A stretch of 64,000 nt of DNA from positions 1-64,000 of the forward strand of contig NZ_BBIS01000030.1 in assembly GCF_000730605.1 (NCBI RefSeq), written 5' to 3'. Every line of letters begins with the position of its first letter. The stretch's first letter is position 1. Below are positions 1 through 8,738 of this stretch, one piece after another. Below the pieces are notes generated by a model. The model was not told the origin of the DNA. It worked only from the letters and a program-made list of their open reading frames with translations, and did no database searches. The position numbers were made by a program, and so were the translations under genes. This DNA is from Pseudomonas monteilii NBRC 103158 = DSM 14164 (lineage in GTDB: Bacteria > Pseudomonadota > Gammaproteobacteria > Pseudomonadales > Pseudomonadaceae).

Positions 1-2
1 CC

Positions 3-1211
3 CTAACAGATGGTACGCCCCATAACATCATGTACACCTCGGGCACCACCGGCAAACCCAAGGGTATCGTCCGGGAAAACGGCGGTAATGCTGTGGCGCT
101 GTGCTATGCCATGCGCCATATCTATGGCATGCAGGCCGGCGATGTGTGGTGGGGCATTTCCGACGTGGGCTGGGTGGTCGGCCATTCGCTGATCGTCTAC
201 GGGCCGTTGATGAGCGGCTGCACCACGGTGTTCTACGAAGGCAAGCCGATCCGCACCCCAGACGCCTCGGCCTACTGGCGGGTGGTGGAGCAATACAAAG
301 TCAATGCGCTGTTCTGTGCGCCCACCGCCATGCGTGCCATCCGCAAGGAAGACCCGGAGGGCGAGCTGATCCGCAAGCACGATCTCAGCTCGCTGCGCCA
401 GCTGTTCCTGGCGGGTGAGAAGCTTGACTCAAGCACCCATGAATGGCTGGAGCGGGTCAGTGGCAAACCGGTGCACGACCATTGGTGGCAGACCGAAACC
501 GGCTGGCCGGTCACTGCGCCCTGCGTCGGGCTGGAGGGCAGCGCGGCCAAGCCGGGCTCAAGCAACCGGGCGGTACCGGGCTACCATGTGCGTGTCGTGG
601 ATGACGAAGGCCACTTGCTGGGGCCTAATCACCAAGGCTCGATTGTCATTGCCCTGCCGTTGCCGCCCGGGTGCAGCCAGACGCTATGGGGTGACCACGA
701 GCGTTATTTGCAGGCCTACCTGCGCACCTATCCGGGTTACTACCACACAGGCGATGGCGGCTACCTGGACGAGGATGGCTTTGTCTACATCATGGGGCGC
801 ACGGATGACGTGATCAACGTGTCCGGGCACCGCCTGTCCACCGGCGAAATGGAAGACCTGGTGGCCTGTCACCCGGCGGTGGCCGAGTGCGCGGTAATTG
901 GTGTGCACGACGAGATCAAGGGGCAGGTGCCGCTGGCGCTCGTTGTGCTCAAGGACGGCGAGGGCATCAGCGAGGCGCAGTTGCTGGTGGACTTGGTGGG
1001 CAGCGTGCGCGAGGCAATCGGCCCGCTGGCCTGTTTCAACCGGGTTCGGCTGGTGAAGCGTTTGCCTAAAACCCGGTCGGGGAAGATCTTGCGGGCGGTG
1101 CTGCGCAAGATTGCCGACGGGCAGGACTATGTGCCGCCTTCGACCCTGGATGACCCGGCGGTGCTGGGGGAGATCGAGGGGGTGCTGGCGGATTTGCCCA
1201 GGGCGGGTTGA
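3..1211 (+). CDS. prpE: Propionyl-CoA synthetase-like acyl-CoA ligase, 5'-truncated by the window edge
   Basis: This is the C-terminal two-thirds of an ANL-superfamily AMP-forming acyl-CoA synthetase, which activates a short-chain carboxylate with ATP and CoA. The frame is open from base 3, so the start lies outside the window. The AMP-binding P-loop YTSGTTGKPKG is near the first visible residues, followed by the adenylation motif YHTGD and GRTDDVINVSGHRL. The catalytic-lysine motif KTRSGKILR lies near the C-terminus. The segment LPPGCSQTLWGD and the ending with a conserved DDP resemble PrpE more than acetyl-CoA synthetase AcsA, so propionate is the likely substrate. A plain acetyl-CoA synthetase is the main alternative. 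It is followed by a palindromic terminator and a convergent ZapE-like gene. Confidence 0.8.
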   Translation, partial: LTDGTPHNIMYTSGTTGKPKGIVRENGGNAVALCYAMRHIYGMQAGDVWWGISDVGWVVGHSLIVYGPLMSGCTTVFYEGKPIRTPDASAYWRVVEQYKVNALFCAPTAMRAIRKEDPEGELIRKHDLSSLRQLFLAGEKLDSSTHEWLERVSGKPVHDHWWQTETGWPVTAPCVGLEGSAAKPGSSNRAVPGYHVRVVDDEGHLLGPNHQGSIVIALPLPPGCSQTLWGDHERYLQAYLRTYPGYYHTGDGGYLDEDGFVYIMGRTDDVINVSGHRLSTGEMEDLVACHPAVAECAVIGVHDEIKGQVPLALVVLKDGEGISEAQLLVDLVGSVREAIGPLACFNRVRLVKRLPKTRSGKILRAVLRKIADGQDYVPPSTLDDPAVLGEIEGVLADLPRAG

Positions 1212-1226
1212 TGAGCTGACTCTTCT

Positions 1227-1258
1227 GGCCTCTTCGCGGGGTTACCCGCGAAAAGGCC
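1227..1258. terminator. REP-like palindrome acting as bidirectional terminator
   Basis: A 14-bp stem with one mismatch (GGCCTCTTCGCGGG, loop GTTA, CCCGCGAAAAGGCC) sits between the two converging genes prpE and zapE. The core TTCGCGGG...CCCGCGAA is shared with the palindrome at 32354-32389 and resembles the intergenic repeats typical of the P. putida group. It probably terminates transcription from both sides. Confidence 0.6.
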
Positions 1259-1276
1259 GTTTCAGGCAATGGAGAT

Positions 1277-2404
1277 CTAAGGGGCTACCTGATGCAGTTG
1301 CCCCAACCGGCTGCGGGTTCGCATCAGGTCGGCAAGCGGCCCGCCAAGGCTCTCTTCCAGCGGTCGCTTGCCAATCACCGTCACTTGGCGGTCCTGGTCA
1401 TACAGCACATCCACCAGGTTGACGAAGCGCTGCTGGGCTGCCAGCGAACACTCCGCCAAGTCATCCAGCCCATCAATGATCCACTCATCATACTGCTGCG
1501 CCAGCGCCAGGTAGTCGATCACCGCCGTGGCCTTTTCGCACAAGTCGTCAAACCCGAGCACCACCCGCCGGCCGTCGATGGCCAGTGCGCGCAGTGGGCG
1601 CTTGTTCACCTCCAGCATCACCGGCTGTTCGCGCGGCACGTTCAGCGCCTGGCGCTGCGCGGCATCGCCTGGCCACACATAATGGCCCTGGGTGAAACGC
1701 TGGTGCTCGCGGTTGGCCGGCAGGCTGCGAAAATCCGTATCGCCGCCTACCTCCAGCACTTGCATAGCGCTGTTGATCAGGCGGATCACGGGCAGGAAAC
1801 GCTCGTGGTACAGCGGGTTGGGCAGCAAGCCTTCAGGGGCGTAGTTGGAGGTCACCAGCAGGAACACGCCACGGGCGAACAAGGCGTTGAACAACCGGGT
1901 GAGCAGCATGGCATCGCCAATGTCATGCACATGGAACTCATCGAAGCACAGCACCCGGCAATTGCCCACCAGCTCATCGAGTGTGGCGCCCAGTGCATCG
2001 TCCAATGCCCGGTGGCGGTGCATGCCCTGGTGCAGGCGGGCAAAGAAGTCATGAAAGTGCAGGCGCAGTTTGGCTTCTACCGGCACCGCCTGGAAAAAGC
2101 CATCGAGCAGCCAGCTCTTGCCGCGTCCCACCGAGCCGTACAGGTAAAGGCTGCGTGCTTGCCCTTGTTCGAGCTGTGCCAGTTGTGTGGCCATGCACTG
2201 GATCACCCGTCGCTGGCCATCACTCAGCTGGTAACCCCGGCTGCGGGCTTTTTCCTCGAACCAGTCGAGCAGTTCACTGTGGTTGGCTTCGGCGCCACGC
2301 AGGCGTTGGCCAAGCTGGCGAAGTGGGGCGGGGATCCAGGCAGACAAATGCACAGCTCCTTGGGTGATGGCGGGGCAGCGTGCAGCTTGCCCGAGGGCGG
2401 CCAT
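1277..2404 (-). CDS. zapE: ZapE/AFG1-family cell-division-associated ATPase
   Basis: This is an AFG1/ZapE-like P-loop ATPase of 375 codons, the usual size. ZapE is a cytoplasmic ATPase that associates with the FtsZ ring. Walker A is visible as GSVGRGKS and Walker B as CFDEFHVHDIGDAM, with a sensor-like LVTSNYAPEGL downstream. These blocks are characteristic of the family. The start is uncertain: the ATG at 2404 has no Shine-Dalgarno sequence, whereas AAGGAG (2356-2361 on the complement) lies 8 nt ahead of an in-frame TTG at 2347. The latter would give a protein about 19 residues shorter and remove a non-conserved N-terminus. Pseudomonads often carry more than one AFG1 paralog, so assignment to the division-specific zapE is tentative. 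It converges on prpE and is upstream of tRNA-Gln on the other strand. Confidence 0.85.
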   Translation of the reverse strand: MAALGQAARCPAITQGAVHLSAWIPAPLRQLGQRLRGAEANHSELLDWFEEKARSRGYQLSDGQRRVIQCMATQLAQLEQGQARSLYLYGSVGRGKSWLLDGFFQAVPVEAKLRLHFHDFFARLHQGMHRHRALDDALGATLDELVGNCRVLCFDEFHVHDIGDAMLLTRLFNALFARGVFLLVTSNYAPEGLLPNPLYHERFLPVIRLINSAMQVLEVGGDTDFRSLPANREHQRFTQGHYVWPGDAAQRQALNVPREQPVMLEVNKRPLRALAIDGRRVVLGFDDLCEKATAVIDYLALAQQYDEWIIDGLDDLAECSLAAQQRFVNLVDVLYDQDRQVTVIGKRPLEESLGGPLADLMRTRSRLGQLHQVAP

Positions 2405-2622
2405 TTTGACTAATACGGAAAGTGGCCGGCAATGATCGCTTCATGCGATAGGTCTGGCATCAGCGCGGGTGAAAATGACTAACTCGCTGTTTTCTGGCAA
2501 TTTTTTTTCATCAGGGGCTTCACAGATCAAAACTTTGTTGTTAAAGTACCGCGCATTCCAAGACAACAACCCAGTTGTCACTCAGTTGGAATTGTCAGGG
2601 CAGCAAACGCTGCATCCGATAC

Positions 2623-2697
2623 AGGGGCGTCGCCAAGCGGTAAGGCAGCAGGTTTTGATCCTGCCATGCGTTGGTTCGAATCCAGCCGCCCCTGCCA
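2623..2697 (+). tRNA. tRNA-Gln (anticodon TTG)
   Basis: The cloverleaf folds completely. Acceptor stem AGGGGCG pairs with CGCCCCT. The anticodon stem GCAGG/CCTGC encloses loop TTTTGAT with anticodon TTG at 2655-2657. The T-stem GTTGG/CCAGC encloses loop TTCGAAT. The discriminator G is followed by an encoded CCA at 2695-2697. The weak A-T first acceptor pair is in keeping with glutamine tRNAs. No integrase or repeated 3' tRNA end is visible nearby, so it does not look like a used attachment site. Confidence 0.95.
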
Positions 2698-2775
2698 TTT
2701 TTCAGCTTCAAACGTATATCACCCGGTGCTTAGAAAGATGAGCGCTGGGTTTTGTCGTTTTTGCGCGATGTCTGT

Positions 2776-2796
2776 AGAGCGGCCTTGTGCCGCTCT
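2776..2796. terminator. Hairpin downstream of the hybrid kinase gene
   Basis: A perfect 8-bp stem AGAGCGGC/GCCGCTCT with a 5-nt loop lies 3 bases beyond the stop codon of the minus-strand hybrid kinase. It has no good T tract on either strand, so it is a weak terminator candidate rather than a clear one. Confidence 0.4.
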
Positions 2797-2799
2797 CAA

Positions 2800-5187
2800 C
2801 TAATCTGCAATCCCCAGCATTTCATTCAGCACCCTGGCCAGCTCATCCGCCTGCACGGGCTTCTGGATGACCACGCTGCGCGGTAATTCCAGGCCCTGCA
2901 ACTCCGCATAACCGGTAAGAAACACCACCGGCAGGTGCGGGTAGCGGTCACGGGCCGCCAGCGCCAACTGCGCGCCGTTGAACTCGGGCATGGCGAAATC
3001 GGTAAGCAGCAGGTCGATTTCCCCATCCAGCAGGACCAGGGCCTGTTCGCCGCTGTGCGCCTGGCGCACCTGGTAGCCGTACTGGCGCAACACGTCGCCC
3101 AGCATGTCGCGCACCAGGTGGTCATCATCCACCAGCAGCACCGTACGGTTGCGGCCACTGTCGCTGACCGGCTGCCTGAGCAGCGGTACGGCCGGTTCGC
3201 TCATGGCCTGCTCCTTGACCGCCGGCAGATACACCGCCACTTGCGTGCCACGGCCAGGTACGGTGTCGATGCGCACGCCGCCCCCGGACTGTTTGGCAAA
3301 GCCGAACACCTGGGCCAGGCCAAGGCCGGAGCCCTTGCCGATGTCCTTGGTGGTAAAGAACGGCTCGAACACCTTGGCCAGCACGTCTTCGCTCATGCCG
3401 CAGCCGGTATCGCGGATGCTCAGCATCACGTATTCCCCAGGCTCCGGGTCTTCGGGGCGCTGTGGGCGGGTATCGATGCAGGTATTGTGAGTGGTCAGGG
3501 TCAGCTGGCCACCATCGGGCATGGCATCGCGGGCATTGATCGCCAGGTTGAGGATGATCATTTCGGTCTGGGTAGGGTCGGTCAGGGCCTGCCACAGGGC
3601 CGGGTCCAGGTCCAGGCGTACCGAGATGTTACCGCCCAAGGTGCGGCTTAGCAGTTCTTCCAGGCCGGCCAGGGTGCGATTGAGGTTCAGCGGCACGGGT
3701 TCCAGGCGCTGACGGCGGGAAAACGCCAGCAGTTGTGAGGTCAGCTTGGCGCCACGCTCGCCGGCTTCGCGGATGTGCGTGAGGCGCGTGCGGGCTTTGT
3801 CCAGGTTGGCCTTGGCCAGGTCGCGCTCGAGAAAGCTGGCGCCGGTGAGGATTACCGTCAGCAGGTTGTTGAAGTCGTGGGCCACGCCTGCGGTCAGTTG
3901 GCCGACCGCTTCCAGCCGTTGCATCTGTTGCAGCGCCGCCTCGATGCGTTCGCGCTCGTTGATCTGCTCGCGCAGGCGCGTGTTGGCTTCTGCCAGGCCA
4001 AGAGCGGCTTCGCGCTCGCTGGTAATGTCACGCGCCACCACGTAAAGCAAGGTGTCCTCGGGCACCACCACCCACGACAGCCAGCGCTGCTGCCCACCGG
4101 CGTGCTGGATGCGCCCCACGAAGCGGGCACTGGTGCGGCCGTGGGCGAGGGCGGCCAGCTCGGTAAGCAACAGTTCCTGGTCGTGCTCGGGCAGCAGGTG
4201 CAGCAAGGAGGACTGGCTCAGGCGCTCGCGGGAGAAGCCCAGGCTGGCTTCCCAGGCAGGGTTGAGTGCGACTGGGGTCAGGTCCTTGTTGAGCACGGCC
4301 AGCAGGTCCTGCGACAGCTCCCAGGCGCGGTCGCGTTCACGGGTGCGGCGTTCCACCCGCTCGCCCAGCATCTCGTTGAGCTGGCGCAGCGCCTGGGTGG
4401 CCAGGCGCTGGGTGTGGATGTCCTGCAGTACGCCGGAAAAACGCACGCACTGGTCGTTGACGAACTGGCACTGGCCGCTGCTAAGCAACCAGCGTGGCTC
4501 CAGCCCGTTGGGTTGGGCAATACGGAACTCGACCCGGTAGTGGCCCCCGCTTTCCGGGCGCATGGCGTGCTCAACCGCCTCGCGCACCAGTGGCAGGTCG
4601 TCGGGGTAGATGCCGGCGTAGAACACGTCAAGGCTCATTTCGGTGCTGGTGGGCAGGCCGAACAGCGTCTTGCAGCGGTCGTCCCACAGCAGCAGGCCTT
4701 CTTGCGGGCGCAGGTCCCAGGTGCCCATGCCGGCGGCGTCGATGGCGATGCGGGCACAGGCTTCGACATCTGCCAGTGCCTCTTCGGCGCGGCGCCGGCG
4801 CTGGCGTTCCTGCACCTCGGTCAGGGCCCGGCGCACGGCCTTGGGCAGCAGCGGCAAGTTTTTCTTCAGCACATAGTCGGTGGCGCCGAGGCGGATCATT
4901 TCCACCGCGTGCTCTTCGCCATAGATGCCGGACAGGAAAATGAACGGTACGGCTGGCGCCAGGCGTTGGGCGATGGCCAGCACCTCGGTGCCGGACGAGC
5001 CTGGCAGCACGCAGTCGCACAGGATCAGGTCATAGTGGGCCTCACGCAGGGCATGTTCGAAACCCGCATGGTCGAACACCAGCCGGTGCTGCACATTCAG
5101 CCCGCTGCGCTCCAGGCGCATCAGGGTCAGCTCGGCGTCCATCGAGCTGTCCTCGACCATCAGTATTTTCAACGGCGTTTGCTGCAT
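2800..5187 (-). CDS. Hybrid sensor histidine kinase, REC-PAS-PAS-HisKA-HATPase-REC
   Basis: This cytoplasmic hybrid histidine kinase of 795 residues has receiver domains at both ends. The N-terminal receiver spans about residues 7-125 with phospho-acceptor D58 (LILCD). Two PAS-like domains follow at about 150-270 and 290-410. Next come a HisKA with GQLTAGVAHDFNNLL (phospho-His around residue 435) and an HATPase with NLAINARDAMPDGG, DTGCGMS and GKGSGLGLAQVFG. A C-terminal receiver (LLLTDFAMP, QKPVQ) begins near residue 675. No membrane segment is present. It is third in an apparent operon behind the bacteriophytochrome and a stand-alone receiver (13 and 15 nt gaps). An N-terminal receiver lets it take phosphate from another kinase, so it may relay the phytochrome signal; that is inference. 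Confidence 0.88.
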   Translation of the reverse strand: MQQTPLKILMVEDSSMDAELTLMRLERSGLNVQHRLVFDHAGFEHALREAHYDLILCDCVLPGSSGTEVLAIAQRLAPAVPFIFLSGIYGEEHAVEMIRLGATDYVLKKNLPLLPKAVRRALTEVQERQRRRRAEEALADVEACARIAIDAAGMGTWDLRPQEGLLLWDDRCKTLFGLPTSTEMSLDVFYAGIYPDDLPLVREAVEHAMRPESGGHYRVEFRIAQPNGLEPRWLLSSGQCQFVNDQCVRFSGVLQDIHTQRLATQALRQLNEMLGERVERRTRERDRAWELSQDLLAVLNKDLTPVALNPAWEASLGFSRERLSQSSLLHLLPEHDQELLLTELAALAHGRTSARFVGRIQHAGGQQRWLSWVVVPEDTLLYVVARDITSEREAALGLAEANTRLREQINERERIEAALQQMQRLEAVGQLTAGVAHDFNNLLTVILTGASFLERDLAKANLDKARTRLTHIREAGERGAKLTSQLLAFSRRQRLEPVPLNLNRTLAGLEELLSRTLGGNISVRLDLDPALWQALTDPTQTEMIILNLAINARDAMPDGGQLTLTTHNTCIDTRPQRPEDPEPGEYVMLSIRDTGCGMSEDVLAKVFEPFFTTKDIGKGSGLGLAQVFGFAKQSGGGVRIDTVPGRGTQVAVYLPAVKEQAMSEPAVPLLRQPVSDSGRNRTVLLVDDDHLVRDMLGDVLRQYGYQVRQAHSGEQALVLLDGEIDLLLTDFAMPEFNGAQLALAARDRYPHLPVVFLTGYAELQGLELPRSVVIQKPVQADELARVLNEMLGIAD

Positions 5188-5200
5188 CGTTGCGGCGGCC

Positions 5201-5662
5201 TCAGTTGCTACCGCGACGGTTCAGCCGCAGTGAGCCGGGTGGCGGTTCGTTGAGCACTGCCCAGAATACCCCGAGGTCGGAGATGGCGGCGACGAATTCC
5301 TTGAATTCCACCGGTTTGACCACATACGCGTTCACCCCCAACTCGTAGGCGCGCAGCAGGTCAGGCTCCTCCCGCGAGGAGGTCAGCATGACGGTGGGGA
5401 TGCTGCGCAGTTCAGGTGTGGTACGTACTGCCTTGAGCACTTCCAGGCCATCGACCTTGGGCAGTTTCAGGTCCAGTAGCAGCACGGCAGGGTTGCCGTC
5501 GTCGCGATCGGCATAGGCATTGCGGCGCAGCAGGTAGTCCAGGGCATCGGCGCCGTCGCGCAGCACGATGACTTCGTTGGCCAACTGGCTACGCTCCAGG
5601 GCCAGCAGCGTCAGCTCCAGGTCCCTTGGGTTGTCTTCGACCAGCAGGATGGGTTTAAGCAT
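5201..5662 (-). CDS. Single-domain response regulator (Rcp1-type) of the phytochrome operon
   Basis: This 153-residue CheY-like receiver has no output domain. The acidic pocket ED (residues 9-10), phospho-acceptor D64 in LLLDLKLPKVDG, and the TS and K residues of MLTSSREEPD and VVKPVEF are all present. The sequence RSQLANEVIVLRDGADALDYL, common in cyanobacterial Rcp1-like partners of phytochromes, is a good family sign. It sits between the bacteriophytochrome and the hybrid kinase on the same strand with gaps of 15 and 13 nt, so it is the likely direct phosphoryl acceptor of the phytochrome kinase. Its downstream effector is not evident from the sequence. Confidence 0.9.
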   Translation of the reverse strand: MLKPILLVEDNPRDLELTLLALERSQLANEVIVLRDGADALDYLLRRNAYADRDDGNPAVLLLDLKLPKVDGLEVLKAVRTTPELRSIPTVMLTSSREEPDLLRAYELGVNAYVVKPVEFKEFVAAISDLGVFWAVLNEPPPGSLRLNRRGSN

Positions 5663-5677
5663 GGTGATAGTGGTGCC

Positions 5678-7927
5678 TCAGGTGGATGCGGTGTGGTGCG
5701 GTAAGGTGAAGTGGAAGCTGGCACCCTGGTCGATCTGACCAGTGGCCCAGACCCGGCCGTCATGGCGCTCGATGATACGACGTACGCTGGCCAGGCCAAT
5801 CCCGGTGCCTTCGAAGTCCTCCATGCGGTGCAGGCGCTGGAACACCCCGAACAGCTTGTTGGCGTAGGCCATGTCGAAGCCTACGCCATTATCGACGATG
5901 ATGATTTCGGTTTCGTCAGGGTGCTGTACCGCGCGGATGCCAATGTGCGCGGGGTTACGGCCACGCGTGTACTTGATGGCATTGGCGATCAGGTTGTGCA
6001 AGGCCATGTTGATGAATGCCGGATCGCCGATCACCTTGGGCAGTGCAGCAATGTCCCAAACGATTGCGCGGCCTTCGTAATCCGGTGCCAGCTCGCTGCG
6101 AATCGCATCGACCAGCGTGTTGAGGTCGACGTCGGACAGGCGCAAGGCCGAGCGGCCCATTTGCGAGAAGTTGAGCAGGTTGTCCACCAGGCTGCCGGCG
6201 AAGTGCGCCGCTTCTCCGATATGCTGAAGGTAGCGCTTGCCGCGTTCGCTCAGACCCTGGCCTTCGATTTCGCCGAGCAGTTCGGTGTAGCCGGCGATGT
6301 GCCGCAAGGGGGCGCGCAGGTCGTGGGACACGCTGTATGAAAATGCTTCAAGCTCCTTGTTCGAACGGCGCAGTTCGCCTGCCAGTTGCGCCAGCTCTTC
6401 GGCCTTGCGCAACACAATGCCCAGCACCGCGCTGCGCAACTCCATCACGCCCTCGATCTCCAGCGGGTCCCAGGGCTCGCAGTAGTCGCGCAGTTCTTCC
6501 TGCCAGCGTTCGAAACTGTGCCGCGGGTCGAGGTTGCCCTGCGGCCCGGCCTGCTTGGTCGGCTGGCCAGCCCAGTTCACCGTGCGCACCTGCTCGGGGC
6601 GGAACCACAGCAGGTAGTGCGAGTGGATCTGCGAGATGGCCACCGCCAGCACACCGCCGACATGGGCGGCCAGCTCGGGCAGGTCGGTGATGTCACGGCG
6701 CAGGTTGTCACTGTGGAACACAGTGTCTGCACCGCGCTGGCCAAGCCAGTGTACCAGCGCGGTCACCTGGGCTTCGGGCGGGGTCTTGCCGATCAGGTCG
6801 CAGCGTTCGGCCGAGATCACGGCGGCACCCTGGGCACCGGCAAAGGCCAGTAGCACATGGGGCAGGTCGCGCAGGCCGTCGCTGACGCTGTCATGGTCGG
6901 CCATGGACGAGATCATGCGCACGATGTGTTGGCGCAGCGCCAGCAGCTTGCGTGTGCTGGCATGCGCCTCGCGGGACTCGATCTGCAGCGACAGCACGCT
7001 GGCCAGCAGCTCGCAGGCCGTGCGGGTACGCAGGTCCACTGCACGCGGCTGCTGATGGTGGCAGGACACCAGCCCCCACAGTTCACCATCGACCACGATC
7101 GACAACGACATCGACGCCAGCGTGCCCATGTTGCGCATGTATTGCAGGTGCACCGGTGACACGCTGCGCAGCGTGGCAAAACTCATGTCCAGTGCCTTGC
7201 CGGTACGCGGGTTGGTGGCCGGATGCAGGGGCGAGGGTTGGTAGTTGGCGTCTTCGATCACGCGGATGCGGTTCATCCGGTACAGCTCGCGCGCCTGGCG
7301 CGGGATGTCTGCAGCCGGGAAGCATAGGCCCAGATAACGGGGGTAGCCCGGGTCGGCCACCTCGGCCAGCACCTGGCCGTTGCCATCGGCATCGAAACGG
7401 TACGCCTTGACCCGGCCAAAACCGGTGATGCGCTTGAGTTGGAGCACCGTTTGCTGCAGCAGGTCTTCAAGGCTGCTGGCCAGCTGAAGGCTGCCAACGA
7501 AGCTGCGCACCAGTGGGTAGTAGTCGCCTTGCCCGGCCAGGTCCGGCGGCAGGCGTGGGGGTTCGAGCTCGGCCACCAGCACGTCGTCGTGACAGTGCAC
7601 CAGCAGGTGCAACGGGGTGCTGAACGGCGCGCCCTGGCGCAAGCGCACGTCGCCAATGTGAAAAGGGAAGACTTCATCGTCGGGTATGCGCGCGAGCTGC
7701 GCGCACAGGTCAAAACCGTCGCTGACCAGGTGGGTGAATTGGCAACCGATCAGCTCCCGGGCTGGCAAGCCCAGCCACTGTTCGACATTTTCACTGGCCT
7801 GCAGCACGCACAGGTCGGTGGCATCCAGCACCAGCAAGAAACCGTGGGGCTGGATGCTGCTCGGCACGTGGATCGGTTCCCGGGCACAGCGTTCCATGGC
7901 TTCTTCCAGCGTGTTGTCTGCAGTCAT
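5678..7927 (-). CDS. bphP: Bacteriophytochrome histidine kinase
   Basis: A red/far-red photoreceptor kinase that binds a biliverdin chromophore, with domain order PAS-GAF-PHY-HisKA-HATPase. The biliverdin-attachment Cys is C14 in RCAREPIHVPSSIQPHG. The GAF signature FPAADIPRQARELY and the conserved SPVHLQYMRNMG follow. The HisKA has YSVSHDLRAPLRHI and the ATPase has NLIANAIKYT and GTGIGLASVRRII. I prefer the ATG at 7927 (AGGAG 11 nt upstream) over the longer GTG frame from 7984, which has no Shine-Dalgarno and puts 19 poorly conserved residues ahead of the PAS domain. It heads a three-gene minus-strand operon with a receiver and a hybrid kinase. No heme oxygenase (BphO) gene is adjacent or elsewhere in the window, so biliverdin must be supplied from another locus. 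Confidence 0.93.
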   Translation of the reverse strand: MTADNTLEEAMERCAREPIHVPSSIQPHGFLLVLDATDLCVLQASENVEQWLGLPARELIGCQFTHLVSDGFDLCAQLARIPDDEVFPFHIGDVRLRQGAPFSTPLHLLVHCHDDVLVAELEPPRLPPDLAGQGDYYPLVRSFVGSLQLASSLEDLLQQTVLQLKRITGFGRVKAYRFDADGNGQVLAEVADPGYPRYLGLCFPAADIPRQARELYRMNRIRVIEDANYQPSPLHPATNPRTGKALDMSFATLRSVSPVHLQYMRNMGTLASMSLSIVVDGELWGLVSCHHQQPRAVDLRTRTACELLASVLSLQIESREAHASTRKLLALRQHIVRMISSMADHDSVSDGLRDLPHVLLAFAGAQGAAVISAERCDLIGKTPPEAQVTALVHWLGQRGADTVFHSDNLRRDITDLPELAAHVGGVLAVAISQIHSHYLLWFRPEQVRTVNWAGQPTKQAGPQGNLDPRHSFERWQEELRDYCEPWDPLEIEGVMELRSAVLGIVLRKAEELAQLAGELRRSNKELEAFSYSVSHDLRAPLRHIAGYTELLGEIEGQGLSERGKRYLQHIGEAAHFAGSLVDNLLNFSQMGRSALRLSDVDLNTLVDAIRSELAPDYEGRAIVWDIAALPKVIGDPAFINMALHNLIANAIKYTRGRNPAHIGIRAVQHPDETEIIIVDNGVGFDMAYANKLFGVFQRLHRMEDFEGTGIGLASVRRIIERHDGRVWATGQIDQGASFHFTLPHHTAST

Positions 7928-8068
7928 CAGTGAAAACGCTCCTGTCTTGTCCGTCCCTGTATGGCACAGGATGAGGTGTGTCACCCTAACAGAAATCCAG
8001 CAGTTTTACCGGCCTCTGGCCATTGGAGGCACTGGGTAGCGAGGGGTTCTACGCGGGGCTGGTTTTTT

Positions 8069-8100
8069 TTGACGGAGCGGTATCGCTTTATCGCTAATAC
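8069..8100 (+). promoter_or_regulatory. Possible promoter of the pilus operon
   Basis: TTGACG at 8069-8074 and TAATAC at 8095-8100 lie about 80 bases ahead of the first pilin gene. The 20-nt spacer is longer than ideal, so this is a weak sigma-70 candidate. The rest of the 253-base interval between bphP and the pilus operon shows nothing else I can name. Confidence 0.28.
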
Positions 8101-8180
8101 AAAAAAATGGCTTGATGCCACCACGGTCGTGCTGCCTCGCTGCTACGCTCAGACCAGGCAGTTTCGATAAGGATAATAAG

Positions 8181-8708
8181 GTGACGGAGCGCTTGGTGGC
8201 CGCGCTGTTGGGCCTGTTGTTCAGCGGCAGTACCGTGGGAGCGGATTTTCTCGTGGAAGTGCGGGTGCTGGTGCAGCGTGGCTGCATGCTGGTTACCCAG
8301 GCACGCGATGCGGGAGCTCAGGCGCTGGGGCGGATCGACCTGGGTGCGACGGCTCGCCTGGACGGCCCTGGCGCGCCTTTGAGCGGGGTTTTGCTGAGCC
8401 AGCGCCCGCCGCGCCTGGAGTGCAACCCGGGCACCCCTTATCAAGTGCGCGTCGACGGCGGCCAGCATGGCGGCGTTGGCGAGCTGCGTTACCTGGCCAG
8501 CGACGACCGCACCGCACGGCCCATTCCTTACCGCTTGTACCGCGATGCTGCCTGGCGCGACCCCTTGGAGGTTGGCGTGGCCCAGTCGGCGCGGGTGCCA
8601 AGCAGTGGCTCGGTCGAGCTGCCGCTGTATGCGCGTGTCGACAAATTGGCCTGGGTGCCGAATGCAGGGCTGTACGCCGACCTGCTCAAAGTCACGGTCA
8701 CCTGGTAG
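8181..8708 (+). CDS. Spore-coat-U (SCPU) domain pilin subunit 1 of archaic chaperone-usher pilus
   Basis: A secreted 175-residue subunit of a Csu-type pilus. I chose the GTG at 8181 because AAGGA lies 7 nt upstream and translation there begins directly with a Sec signal peptide (hydrophobic AALLGLLFSGSTVGA, cleavage near GA-DF). The ATG at 8112 would add 23 unlikely residues. The mature part has the SCPU pattern, including VRVDGGQH, a central RPIPYRLYRD and the C-terminal strand motif GLYADLLKVTVTW that all five SCPU proteins of this operon share. It is first of seven co-directional genes. The order of four SCPU genes, chaperone, usher, two-domain SCPU tip matches csuA/B-A-B-C-D-E plus one extra subunit. 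Confidence 0.85.
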   Translation: MTERLVAALLGLLFSGSTVGADFLVEVRVLVQRGCMLVTQARDAGAQALGRIDLGATARLDGPGAPLSGVLLSQRPPRLECNPGTPYQVRVDGGQHGGVGELRYLASDDRTARPIPYRLYRDAAWRDPLEVGVAQSARVPSSGSVELPLYARVDKLAWVPNAGLYADLLKVTVTW

Positions 8709-8738
8709 GGACGCCGCCATGCACAAGGACGCCATGCC

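Noticed and set aside
2623..2697. tRNA-Gln as a mobile-element attachment site
   Set aside because: No integrase, no duplicated tRNA 3' end and no change in gene character on either side.
2469..2741. 90-codon frame across the tRNA-Gln region
   Set aside because: It runs straight through a complete tRNA gene and encodes no recognisable protein.
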